DNA of 64,000 nucleotides. It comes from Polyodon spathula. Lineage: Eukaryota; Chordata; Actinopteri; Acipenseriformes; Polyodontidae. Position numbers and translations under genes: made by a program. The stretch spans positions 790,389 to 854,388 of the forward strand of contig NC_054560.1 of the NCBI RefSeq assembly GCF_017654505.1, read 5' to 3'. Below the pieces are notes generated by a model. The model did not search any database. It was not told the origin of the DNA and saw nothing but the letters and a program-made list of their open reading frames with translations. This document shows, in pieces, positions 35,585 to 45,462 of the stretch (position 1 is its first letter; each line of letters opens with the position of its first letter).

Positions 35585-36001
35585 ATGGAAGGCTGGAGAG
35601 ATGGCTGCACGGAGCTGGAGGAGCTCCTCAGTGGTCTGGAGGACCAAGGCTGGTGCCTTGCCTGTGGGGTGTACGGGCACGTGATGGCTGTCTGCCCCTT
35701 CCAAGAGGAGGAGGAGGAACTGGCCCAGGAGAAGAAGGTGAGGAGGAGGAGTGGCAGGAAAAATCTACAGCAGCAGCCAGAGCAACAGCAGGAGGAGGTC
35801 GAGGATGACAGTTGGGAGGTTTGTTTAAAGAACCTTGCGGTGGAGCTGTGCCCCAGCTGTGGGGTGTATGGGCACACTTTGGCCATCTGCCCCACGCAAT
35901 ATACAGAGGCGGAAGTAATGCCTGTGTGGGAGGAGCCCGTGCGTCCAGTGCCCAGACGGGGGGACCGTGAGCGTCCAGCGCCCAGACGGGGGGGATCGTG
36001 A
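35585..36001 (+). CDS. Gag-like protein with two CCHC zinc knuckles
   Basis: The 138-codon frame starts at ATG 35585 after an A/T run. It contains two zinc knuckles of the CX2CX4HX4C form, CLACGVYGHVMAVC and CPSCGVYGHTLAIC, separated by an acidic, Gln-rich and basic spacer. It then has a repeated RERPAPRRGG motif. Knuckles of this type bind RNA in retroelement Gag proteins. The frame ends at TGA 35999-36001, apparently because G-run lengths vary within a tandem repeat of about 31 bp. The same frame stays open afterwards (36002-36316) as a proline-rich tail with EEEPHESPVIR. The capsid-like part is missing or unrecognisable. Confidence 0.65.
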   Translation: MEGWRDGCTELEELLSGLEDQGWCLACGVYGHVMAVCPFQEEEEELAQEKKVRRRSGRKNLQQQPEQQQEEVEDDSWEVCLKNLAVELCPSCGVYGHTLAICPTQYTEAEVMPVWEEPVRPVPRRGDRERPAPRRGGS

Positions 36002-36316
36002 GCGTCCAGCGCCCAGACGGGGGGGGGCCGCGGGAAACCAAAGCCCGAGGGACTGCTGTTGCCACCTCCACCAGCAGAGGAAGAATACCTGCTGTCCCCA
36101 TCTCCACCAGCAGAGTGCGAGTGCCTGCTGGTATCACTTCTCCTACCATCACCACCTGGAGGAGAGGAGCAGGTGCTTCCTCTGCCTCCATCACCTACCC
36201 CTGCAAGTGAGGAAGAGCCGCACGAGTCCCCTGTAATAAGGGTAGACTACACGCCGCTCCCACCTCTGCCGCCAGGAGACTACATGCCTCCGCCACCTCC
36301 ATCGGCAGGAGACTAA
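36002..36316 (+). pseudogene. Proline-rich continuation of the gag-like frame
   Basis: In the same frame as the zinc-knuckle protein, after its TGA. Pro-, Glu- and Ser-rich, with PPPPAEEEYLLSPSPPAE and EEEPHESPVIRVDYTPLPP, ending at TAA 36314-36316. A related stretch lies in reverse at 24700-24800. Confidence 0.55.
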
Positions 36317-36371
36317 ACGTCTCCGCCACCTCCACCGCCTCTGTCATCTCCACCACCAGAAGCAGAGCAGC

Positions 36372-36682
36372 TGTGTGTTCGGTGAGTGGAGAACGGGATT
36401 GGAGAGGGAGGTAATTGTAATAATAATGATAATAATAATGTTAAAATAGAAGCTCACCGTGTTTTGTCTGTATAGTCCATTTTGTTTTTCTTTTTGTTTT
36501 GGCTACGAGTGCCGTGTCCTGTGTCTTGCTTGTGTTATAACCTTTTATTTTCTGACTGTCTGTTCATTATTAAATGCTGAGTGAGACCATTCGCTCAGCT
36601 TCACTAAACTCCACCTCTGTTGTTTATTTCCTGGTTCCTGGTTTCTGGTCTGACGTCACCCACTGCAGCCGTCTTTGTGACA
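36372..36682 (+). repeat. 3' R-U5 copy without U3
   Basis: It matches 35164-35466 (GTGTGTTCRGTGAGTGGAGA to TTTGTGACA) with a few changes and a longer AAT run. The match begins 33 bp after the start of the TATA-like box of the 5' LTR, about where transcription should start. The U3 part expected before it is absent. Confidence 0.88.
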
Positions 36683-36687
36683 CTCCC

Positions 36688-36970
36688 TCACACATTTCCA
36701 GCCAAACCTTCAATTCCTCACTTAAAGCTGTGTCTGGCAGCTGCAGTTTCCCTTTACTGAGGGGTGCTACCCTGCTAAGTCATCATGGACCTCTCAGCCA
36801 TTTCTTGAATTAATCAAGGCTTCCAGTCTCTCCACTGTTGACATGGAAACCTCATACACAGTAAGCGGCCACAGCAACCTTGCCTGGTAGTGCACTGCTG
36901 TCAATACTCTTCAGCCCTTGCACTGCCTGCTGTCCACCTCTTCCACTCAGACTGTATCATTTACTTCCAA
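36688..36970 (-). pseudogene. LINE reverse-transcriptase end, right part of a split copy
   Basis: Minus-strand frames include KGKLQLPDTALSEELKVWLE and KKWLRGP, preceded by LPGKVAVAAYCV; these are typical of the C-terminal part of the RT region in the LINE that resumes at 34854. Stops and frameshifts are frequent. Confidence 0.65.
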
Positions 36971-37388
36971 GACTCTTTACAGAAGGGAAATGGAAATCAA
37001 AATGCCTAAAGGCCTGGCCTCCGGTGATCAATTTTTCATAGTTTAAAAATGCTCCATATGAATGTCTGAATATCAAGCCACAGATTATACGGAATAGTCA
37101 TTATCTTGTATCAGAACAAACTCAGAGTTAATTGCACCTGCAAATGGTCCTACTAGAGGTCCATGACTCTGTTTATGCACAGTAGAGGGGTGGGCAGCTG
37201 AATCTCAACAGCTGTCACAATTTATTGAAGAACATGTAAAAGGTCTGTATGGCAAATGTCTGAACAATGTATTTGGCTGTATCTTCATGGTCTTTTTGCC
37301 ATCTTTAATGTTTACTCCCCGAATTGTTTTGCATAGTGCAGTTAATTATAGTAAATGCAAGTTAGGAAGGGTTTTAACTTCCTGTTAC

Positions 37389-37566
37389 CTTCTTTAGCTG
37401 CTGGTATTTGTTTTCGTGGGCTGCTGGGGAGCTCCTTGGCTTTGTAGAAAAACTGTTTGAGACAGTTCACAACATGAGTCCCAACCAGAGTGCTGTGACC
37501 AAATGCTCTCCAATCAACAACACTGATGGTAAGCGGTGGATGTAGGTGCTCAATCTCTGGTATGTC
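37389..37566 (-). CDS. fer1l6: fer1l6 exon: end of the C2-like module after C2D
   Basis: 178 nt. The acceptor is TTTTGTTAACAG and the donor GAAG|GTAACAG. It starts in phase 0 after the exon at 46988-47149 and ends in phase 1. It encodes [20 protein letters not shown] followed by [20 protein letters not shown]. This is the second half of a ferlin C2-like module; the [18 protein letters not shown] signature is FER1L6/otoferlin-specific, and WRAFG favours FER1L6. The module has few acidic loop residues, so it is unlikely to bind calcium strongly. Confidence 0.95.
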
Positions 37567-38200
37567 CTGTTAACAAAACAGAAAAGCATATTTACAAGGA
37601 CCATTCTACAAACATCCTTTGATATTTGTTGATGCTAAACTGCAGGGTACAACATGGTAGATAACCTCCTGTTTGGTTAGCCATCAATCTTACTTACAAA
37701 TGGGTAGTTACCCCTAAACAGCCTTACATGAAGGCATAAGATGCATGTGATTTAACCCTATAGCTGTTCTATTCGGGTGTATGCCAGTCACATATTTTAA
37801 AGCAGTCAAATAATTACACACAGTTTAGTGCTGAAATGTAAATACTCCAACGGTATCCTTTATAGCATTTGGTCTCATTACAGTTTTGTGGAAAACGCCA
37901 ATAAAATTCTAGGAGTGTCATTTTTGTTTAGTGAGCAAATATAAATTAAAAATGCTCCAAGACAGTAGTATGATATTGTAATAATACATTATAACTCGAT
38001 AATACCCCTTTGTGTATGAGGAGCCATTTAGACAAGATTGTCGAGAGAGAGAGGAGAGGGAGAGAGATCAAGTCATGCACAGCGAGAAAGACTTATATAC
38101 GTAACGTGTAAAAATAATAATACAATAAAATATGTATGGAGGCTGTACACACATATATACATTTCACACAGGCTTCAACTCTGTGGGTGATAGAGCATGC
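37567..38200. other. Intron sequence, no gene recognised
   Basis: Intron of fer1l6 between exons 46988-47149 and 37389-37566. AT-rich; a GAGAGAGAGGAGAGG run lies near 38046. Confidence 0.6.
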
Positions 38201-38204
38201 CGAA

Positions 38205-38420
38205 CATTTATAATAGCTATGTGCTCTCCAAAGGATGTACCAGAACCTGTACCAGTGACCTGTTCAGTACCAGAGCCGATACTAGTGACCTGGTCGGTAC
38301 CAAAGTAGGTGCCAGCCACCTTTATCGGTATCAGTCATCTGGTTCATACCAAAATCGGTACCAGCGATCTAGTTTGTTGCGGTTCAGCACCAAGGCCATT
38401 ACCAGAGCTGACCAGTTATT
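38205..38420. repeat. Degenerate GGTACCAG repeat
   Basis: Loosely repeated words such as CGGTACCAGCGATCTAG, TGACCTGGTCGGTACC and CAGTACCAGAGCCGATAC, with no constant period. Similar words occur at 1-110. Confidence 0.55.
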
Positions 38421-38439
38421 TATCAAATCTGTATACAAA

Positions 38440-39770
38440 TTGCAATTTTGCATATTTCAAAAACACTGAATGAACTGTTTAAAATTCTCTAAAAACACTT
38501 ATTTTAGATGTAATTTGTACTTATTTATTATAAAAATAACTATTTTATATTAAACATGTTTCTTTTGAACTCAACACATGTAAATAAATGCCAGAGTCAT
38601 TATCAGTTAACACTTGTTTAGCAGAGTCTGCAATTCAGCCTTCATTTCAGCATTCACTTTATTGTACATCTGCGGTATTATAACCTCAGAAAATTGTTTC
38701 CTGCTGGTTACTTGGTATCGTGGGTCCAGGACATTCACTAAATCTGATGAATCAAACATTCTGTATGGCCGGAATTCTTTGATTTAAAAAGTGCAACTTT
38801 TCACTGATCATTTTCGCCCTTGCTGAATTAGCTGGGTAATTCGCCCGAGCATAGATACGATTGTTTGCTGACCTGAAATCGACACTAGCCTTTACCTGTT
38901 CACTAGGACTTGAATTTCCTTCTGCAAGTAGGTGATATGTAAAATACATACACACATGCATCTATAGTGTGACTGTAACTGGGCGAGGAGCCCTGTACAT
39001 GGATTTGTTTATTTTAGAACAGGGTATCCCTCCGCCTCTGTGCAATTTATTATTTTGTATTTGTTTTGTTGTAGTAGTAGTATTATTATTATTATTGTTA
39101 TGATTTATTATTTGTATATATGACGGCATAGCCGTGTTGTTTAGTTATTGTTTTATTAAATGTGATGGCGAAGAGCCGTATGTTTCGCAGCGTGGATGGG
39201 AAGCCCATTCACATTAAAAACCCATGCAGAATGTGACAGAGGGATTATCAAATTATCAGATCAATATAATGTAAAGCATCCACAAATGTTAAAGAACACA
39301 ACCAAAAGTACCAACAGTAAGATTAAATACCAATACAAATGCACAAATATATTTTTGTTTTTACTCTGTTCACTGAATCATGAAACAAAATCACCACGTG
39401 ACTCGTTTAGGACTAATGGAGGGCAAAATTTGCCATGATACCACCAGCATATGTTACTTCAGCCTTGCATAAACAATACACTGCAATGTTCGATGCGATA
39501 CAGCTAACCTTTTTAGATGTTTTTATTAGGAAATGATTCCAGACGTGTGATTTTGCTTTGCAGAATTTAAGCAGCTAAAAATCTCCATGTGCTTCTGCCA
39601 TATTTTCTTCTGTGTTAGCGCTGCTCATATTACGAGTCCTCGCGGGAAGTGATTATCTCTCGAGATAATAGCCGACATTTTCCTGTAGAAGTTTCCCTGA
39701 ATTAGGGAATTAGTATTTGTACAAATACCAGTTATTGTATTACATGATGAATATTGCAATATATGTGCAG
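38440..39770. repeat. Dispersed repeat, copy 1
   Basis: At least two blocks match a second locus. Bases 38480-38590 match 55610-55720, and 39440-39765 match 56740-57060 (TTCTGCCATATTTTCTTCTG, GCGGGAAGTGATTATCTC, TTTCCCTGAATTAG). Order and orientation are the same. The middle differs, and bases 38970-39240 hold an LTR-like segment (TGTAACTGGGCGAGG) not seen in the other copy. Confidence 0.7.
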
Positions 39771-39834
39771 CGAGGAGGCTGGCACAATTACAGATGCCCT
39801 GTTCCCAAGCAGCAGCAGCCACAGGCACAAGACC

Positions 39835-41170
39835 TTGCAAGTTAGCAGTCCTGGGGTTCTGCTACCACAGGTCCAGGGCCCATTCTATCAGGCCCACCTG
39901 AATTATTGGCAATCATACACCACAGACACCTACTTTGACATCCCTGTAAAACTTGGCCACAGGAAATATTTGTGGTTCGTTTTTCAAGGGACTCCACACG
40001 AGTTCAGTGTACTGCCATTTGGCCTCTCTCTAGCTCCTTGCACATTCTTAACCTTTTTACTTAACCTTGGCTGGAGATGCAGTACTGAGTGTCCTTTTGC
40101 TATGCAGTGCCTTTTAAACCTGTTTTACTCTGAAAAAATATATTTTTTAAACAGCGCATGTAAAATGAACAGTGCGTGTGAAAATAAATTGGACCCGGCC
40201 CGTCTGACAAGCGCTGAATAAATGGACCGCTAAGGGTTAAAGTGCATAGCTATCATCCTCTGAGACTTAAAGACATCAGAGTGCTTAATTACCTGGATGA
40301 CTGGTTGATATGTGCCGAGTCACCAGCACAGGCAATGTTTCCAACAGCTGGGCTTCATGGTGAACCATTCAAAAAGCTGGCTGATGCCCTCTCAAATGGT
40401 TGTCTACCTCGGCGCAAGCCTCGATTCTGTAAACATGAACGCCACTCTATGGGTGACAGGATCCAGAGGCTAACTGTCTGCTTGCTTTTCAGCCTAATGC
40501 AGAGGTGAAGGTACTGACCTTCCAGAGACTTCTGGGCCTGATGGCAGGAGCATCTCAGGTTCTCCCCTTAAAAGTCCTACACATGTGCCATCTCTAAGCC
40601 AGTTTCAACCACAAGGTCCTTCACCCTGTCTTGGACTGGCACCGCCTGCTCACAGTATCTCGTCACTATTTGTAAGCTCTCTCATAGTGGAAACAACCAG
40701 CTCATCTGTGCTTGGGCACAGTTCTGTGCAGTGTCACGAGGAAAGAGGTGGTGACCACAGACACCTTCAAACTAGCTTGTGTCTGGAATGGCCAGGGGAT
40801 GCAGGGTGTGAGGAAACAAGCATGGGTGGGTCGCCATATAAATATTTTGGAGCTGTAGGCAGTTCTTCTGGCCCTGCAGTAATTTTCCAGGAAATACAAG
40901 GCAGACACATGTTAATCTGCACAGACAACACCACAGTGGTGGCTTATATCAACTACAAGAGTGTTGCCCAGAAGCTTTTGCTATGGCTCACGAATACCTC
41001 CTTTCAGTAGTGAAGAACTGGGTGTTGGACCATCTCTCAAGCGGCGGCCCCCACTGTTCAGAATGGTGACCCAGAAGTTGTGAACCTCATCTGGGGGAGG
41101 TTCGGGTGCACAGCGATAGATCTCTTCACGACCCAGGAGTCCACCTATTGTCCCCATTAGTATTCCCTAA
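39835..41170 (+). pseudogene. DIRS-type retrotransposon, reverse transcriptase and RNase H relic
   Basis: Plus-strand pieces in order: QGPFYQAHLNYWQSYTTDTYF, RKYLWFVFQGTPHEFSVLPF, GLSLAPCTF, an insertion (40052-40236), RVLNYLDDWLICAESPAQA with the catalytic YLDD-type motif, then RNase H-like ICTDNTTVVAYINYKS. These match fish DIRS1-like elements. Frameshifts and stops are frequent, and no part has an intact long frame. The tyrosine recombinase part follows at 42870 after a hAT relic. Confidence 0.85.
40052..40236. mobile_element. 185-bp piggyBac-type MITE
   Basis: TTAA at 40048-40051 and TTAA at 40237-40240 flank a sequence with CCTTTTTA at the left and TAAGGG at the right, the CCYT-type ends and TTAA target of piggyBac elements. 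The DIRS reading breaks exactly at the left TTAA and resumes at the right one. It has no coding capacity. Confidence 0.7.
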
Positions 41171-41199
41171 TGGATGTCTGTAAAGAACGTCCCAAACTG

Positions 41200-42470
41200 C
41201 TCTTCACATTGTTGGAGATGGGCAGTCATCACCTGTGTAGGAGACTCAATTCCAGTGTTCTCAGCCAGGAAGGTGGAGAGCTGAGGGAATGATTCATAGT
41301 TCTTCTTCGTGAGTTTTTGTCCCCTTTTTCTTCACAAATCCATTGATGCGGTCACTGAGCATTAGAATGCAAGTATTTTTGCACTGCAAACTGACATTTA
41401 GATCGTTAAGCTTCATAAAGATGTCACTGGACAGAGTTTACAAATTCTTCTTTTTTGTAGTTCATTGCATATGCACGCATCTCGTCTTTAAGTTCAAAGA
41501 ATCATTCAAGCACTTTTCCCCTTGAGAGCCACCTGACCTTGGTGTGGAACAGCAGAGCATCATGCTGGGACCCCATTTCGTTGAAAAACTGGGCAAAGAG
41601 ACAAACGCGAAGTGGCTGAGCCTTGATGAAATTGACAATTGAAATGACATTTTGCCTAACATTGTTCAACTGTTTACTCAGTTCCTTTGATTCTAGCTGT
41701 TCTCTGAGAATAAGGCAGCGTGTACATACTGCAGCAGGTGCAACTTTCTTTACCAGGCACGCAAACCTGCTCTGCACGCAGCCACACAAGGTGCTCCATC
41801 AGTGCAGAGTCCCATTAGTTTATCCCAAGGGATTTTTTTCTCCTGTATGTAGCCCTGCAGCACATCAAACATTTGTGCTGTTTCGTTTTTGGGAAGAGGC
41901 AGACAAAAAAGTATAAAAATGTCTCCTTCCCAGATGTAGCGCACATAGGCTAAGAAATGTGCATCACGTCGACCTGAACAGTAAATGCTTGTTTGCTGCA
42001 GGCGTTTGTTCAGTGTTTCTTCTTGATTCGCATCAATCACTTTGACCCCACGCTTGACAGTATTGTTTTTGCTGCACCCCCACCAAATATAATTCTGACC
42101 ATGTCAATTGCAGAGGCAAGACCAACGTTTCTCCAACAGTATCAGGTTTCCTTCACTGAACAATTCAATAACTCACCTCAAATGAGGCCCTCTGTTCTTG
42201 AATTTTAACTTCTGGCAAGTCAATTCCTTTTTATAATGCTTGAAAAAAAAGACCTTGGCGTTCCTTCATGTTCCTTGTGCTGTGAACTCAGGTGACATTT
42301 GAGTTTCATGCTCTCTGCAGACAACACAGCCTGGCACAAAACACACTGCCGTCTTTCTTCCCCATTCACTCCAGTACTTAAATCCAAACTCAAGGAAGGA
42401 TTCATCATATTTCCGCTTTCGTGTCCTGCACTTCTTTCGTTTCTTGTTCTTATCCTTGTCATTATACTGC
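41200..42470 (-). pseudogene. hAT transposase relic (ZBED5/SCAND3-like)
   Basis: From right to left the minus strand encodes a BED-type zinc finger (CVLCQAVLSAESMKLKCHLS and a following His, 42462-42300), then DKLMGLCTDGAPCVAACRAG (41850-41770), VNFIKAQPLRVCLFAQF and FHTKVRWLSRGKVLE (41600-41510), and a broken C-terminal part to about 41200. The order and the GLCTDGAP and RWLS.G motifs are those of the hAT group from which ZBED5-like host genes arose. Stops and frameshifts show it is dead. It lies between the RT and recombinase parts of the DIRS element. Confidence 0.85.
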
Positions 42471-42869
42471 TAGAGCTCGAAGCAGAAACTTTTCATAGAA
42501 AAGCATCCATGTTAGGTTTCTCTCTGTCCTGTAACGTATTTCAGCCAGCCTGTATCAACACAGTAGTTTAACGTCAGCTTCCTGAAACGTAGAAGAGACG
42601 CCTGTCGCAGTTGCAGCTGTTGTGCATGAAAGAAGTCCTGCCATGCGCAAGAGATGCAGCTTTATAAACAGCAAGCATACTGTTTTACTCATGCTCAGGT
42701 TTATACGTGGTACTGTAGCCTAATAAAAACAGACTCTTTAATTGAAAACTTTTGTTGAATAGACTGACGATGCATTTGCCATTATGTTGGTAGTACATCA
42801 ATCACCCTGCCGAGTGAAAAAACTAAAATAAAATGACACTGCCGAGTGTGCAACCCCATTTTTTATTGT

Positions 42870-43500
42870 GGCAACTCCAAGATTAGGAACTGCAGGTCTA
42901 CACGTTCTCAGTACGGCTATATCAGTTTTCCATATTAAAATTGATTCGTTCTCCCCAGGAGCACACGTCCTGGTGGGACAGTTTTTGAAGGGTTTTTGGA
43001 GGTTAAGACCCCTAGAAAGCAGTCTTTTGCTGGTGGCTCAATGTAGTGCTGGACACACTTACAAGACCGGCATTAGAGCCCCTATATCCAGCAGAGCTGA
43101 AATTCCTGTCTTTGCTTTCCTGCTTGCTATTACCTCTGCCAAGCTAAGGTTATCCTGTTTTTCTGCTTCCATCAACCAGTCCGACAGGGACAGTGCCCCA
43201 TATGCAGTTAGGGCACTGGTGTATTATGTTGGCGGCAATCCGAACAATTGTTTGTTTCTGGTCTCATTTCCACAGACAAGCCCTGTCTAAACAATGGCTA
43301 TTGGGTAAATTGTAGATACAGTCAGGATTGCATATGATCTAGCCAACCTGCCCCCTCCAGAGAAGGTCACTGGTCACTCCACAAGCAACCTTGCAACCTC
43401 TTTGTCATTATTCCAGGGCGCATCTGTCACAGACACTTGCAACACTACTGTATGGGCCACACCTCATGCTTTTACCAGATTCTACTGACTGAATGATGTA
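42870..43500 (+). pseudogene. DIRS-type tyrosine recombinase relic
   Basis: Plus-strand pieces include GAHVLVGQFLKGFWRLRPLE, PVFAFLLAITSAK and, near 43370-43490, GHSTSNLATSLSLFQGASVT and PHAFTRFY. Fish DIRS elements carry a tyrosine recombinase instead of an integrase, and HST.. and the final RFY are near its catalytic residues. The usual Arg after HST is replaced here by Ser. Broken by frameshifts. Confidence 0.75.
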
Positions 43501-43836
43501 GATGAACATAACTCTGGTTTTGGGATCAGTGTTAAGGGCAGCCACTCATTCTGCCTTTTAACAGACTTTTATTGTGTTCCACTTTTAAGTCCTGAGATAG
43601 TTAGCCACACATCTTAATTGGATTCTGGTGTTAAATGCTGATGTAACCTTGCAGCATATACACTGCATGAGGGCTCTCCCTCACTGTACTGTGGACCATA
43701 TGCCATGGACCTTTAATCAGTCTTTGGCCAGAAGTGCTAAAAAGGAAGAGAAACTGCATTCAGCAATCTACCAGTGCTTGTGACAGCTTGGGTATTTTAT
43801 CCCATTCGGTAATGGTTACAGATTGTACTTGAAAGG

Positions 43837-44090
43837 GAACATTAGTTATCATAACCCTGGTTCCCTGAAATAGAAATGTAATCACTAACCTTCAAGGTAG
43901 CAGGCCTAAAGAGAAAATGGCACGGATCCCTATGCTACAGTCCTGGGGGTGGAGACGATGCCTGACACATACTGGGCTCTTAAAGGAGCAGCTTTGTATA
44001 AGTGCTCAGGTCATTCAGGCTATACAAGATCTATCCCATTTGGTAATTATTACATTTCTATTTCAGGGAACCAGAGTTATGATAATAACC
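43837..44090. repeat. DIRS 3' inverted repeat region
   Basis: TTATCATAACCCTGGTTCCC with TGAAATAGAAATG at 43837-43870 is repeated in reverse complement at 44053-44088. DIRS elements have inverted termini and internal complementary copies, so this is probably their 3' end. Confidence 0.65.
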
Positions 44091-44239
44091 TAAAACTGTG
44101 AGGAGGATTTCACACTGGTCATGTAGCATAAAACAGGCAGCGTTTAAAATACTGTTCCTATTTCACTGTGGACGTCTGGCGTATATTTACTTATTTACCC
44201 AATGTGTTTATGAAAAATATACATCGATGTGGTAAATAA

Positions 44240-44397
44240 CTGTTTGATAATAATAATGAGCCACTCAGATTGTAAATGGCTGTTTGATAATAATAATGAG
44301 CCACTCAGATTGTAAATGGCTGTCTGATAATAATAATGAGCCACTCAGATTGTAAATGGCTGTCTGATAATAATAATGAGCCACTCAGATTGTAAAT
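44240..44397. repeat. 40-bp tandem repeat
   Basis: Four nearly identical units: TGTTTGATAATAATAATGAG then CCACTCAGATTGTAAATGGC. Confidence 0.95.
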
Positions 44398-44399
44398 GT

Positions 44400-45462
44400 G
44401 GTTGTTTCTGAGCAGGCTACATAGCACTGCACTTTTAAAACAAAGTGAAAGGTCACCATAAGCAAGCACTTCTACAGTGTGCAAGAAACGAGTTTCAGAA
44501 AGATAGGAGGCAGAGAAAAGACACAAATCGGAGCAAGCTCTCGTTCATGTACAGCTCACCCAGCCTAAAGTGTTCCATTGAGCTACGCTTAGCTTTAGAG
44601 AACATTTGCATTTCCTTTCAACAGACTATGGGACCAGGGGAATACATGTTATAAAAGATACATCGGGGTGCCCTGCATTGTGCAACAAATTAATTCATCA
44701 TTATTTTATAAAGGTTGCACCTACTTTTTGGGTTCAACAAATAAATTAGTAAGAGCTGTAAATGAAGATCCCAGGCAGGGGGTGACTAACATCCGATCTG
44801 TGTTTAGAATGGGAAACTGTTCAACAGCTACGATTTTAGAACCACAAAAAGTTATTTATTCAGCCAACAATTATGATTATCGTGATAATTTACAGCCAAT
44901 AACTGATAACAGGAAATTGCATTATCGTGCAACACGACTGTATATGTATCGCAAGCAGCATCAGTTACGTGTACATAAACGTGTATTTAAACTTCTACTT
45001 AAATGGTAAAAACAGAATTACTGTTCTACATACGTATTTTTAAACCAGTTTAATTCCATTTATATGGAATATCTATCAAATAGCATTTTCAATCAAATAT
45101 AAACTAGTAGCTGTGGTGACGGCCACCAGTAAATTATGCAAATTAATACTATCGAAGATTCGAACCTTCGTCTGGTAATGTGTTTCCGAACCTCCAAAGG
45201 TTAAAATGTAGTCTTCATTACAGCCCCGAATTATCCAGCACTTTGGAAACTACACACAGATTCTTAGATCATTATATATTCAGCCAAAAAGAAAGCAACA
45301 GAATAACAATGAACCAAACTAGCGAACAGATTCAATCGGAGGGTAAAACAGAAGGTGGTGCAGAAAAATTGTTGGAATAGCTACCCTGCAGCGGAGCTCC
45401 TTTGAAAATAACCCCCATAGTGCTTAAAATGGAGAGTAAATTACTCAATGACCCAAAACCTT
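44400..45462. other. Intron sequence, no gene recognised
   Basis: Within the 9.4-kb fer1l6 intron. The frame 44668-45009 (113 codons) has no recognisable domain, no splice context and ordinary AT-rich composition. Confidence 0.5.

Larger units (their letters stand above)
34855..36682 (+). mobile_element. Short gag-only LTR element with TSD CTCCC
   Basis: The 5' LTR is 34855-35466, the primer binding site is at 35469-35484, the internal region runs to 36371, and a 3' copy of R-U5 only lies at 36372-36682. CTCCC at 34850-34854 and CTCCC at 36683-36687 form a perfect 5-bp target duplication. No protease, RT, RNase H or integrase is present, so it must have moved with enzymes from another element. 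The related solo LTR at 317-929 shows that the family is dispersed. It is inserted into a minus-strand LINE within the fer1l6 intron 33139-37388. Confidence 0.88.

Noticed and set aside
35628..36194. 188-codon minus frame
   Set aside because: It is the antisense of the gag-like coding region; its Pro/Ser richness reflects the sense-strand composition.
42868..43290. 140-codon plus frame as a host gene
   Set aside because: Its recognisable parts match the tyrosine recombinase region of DIRS elements.
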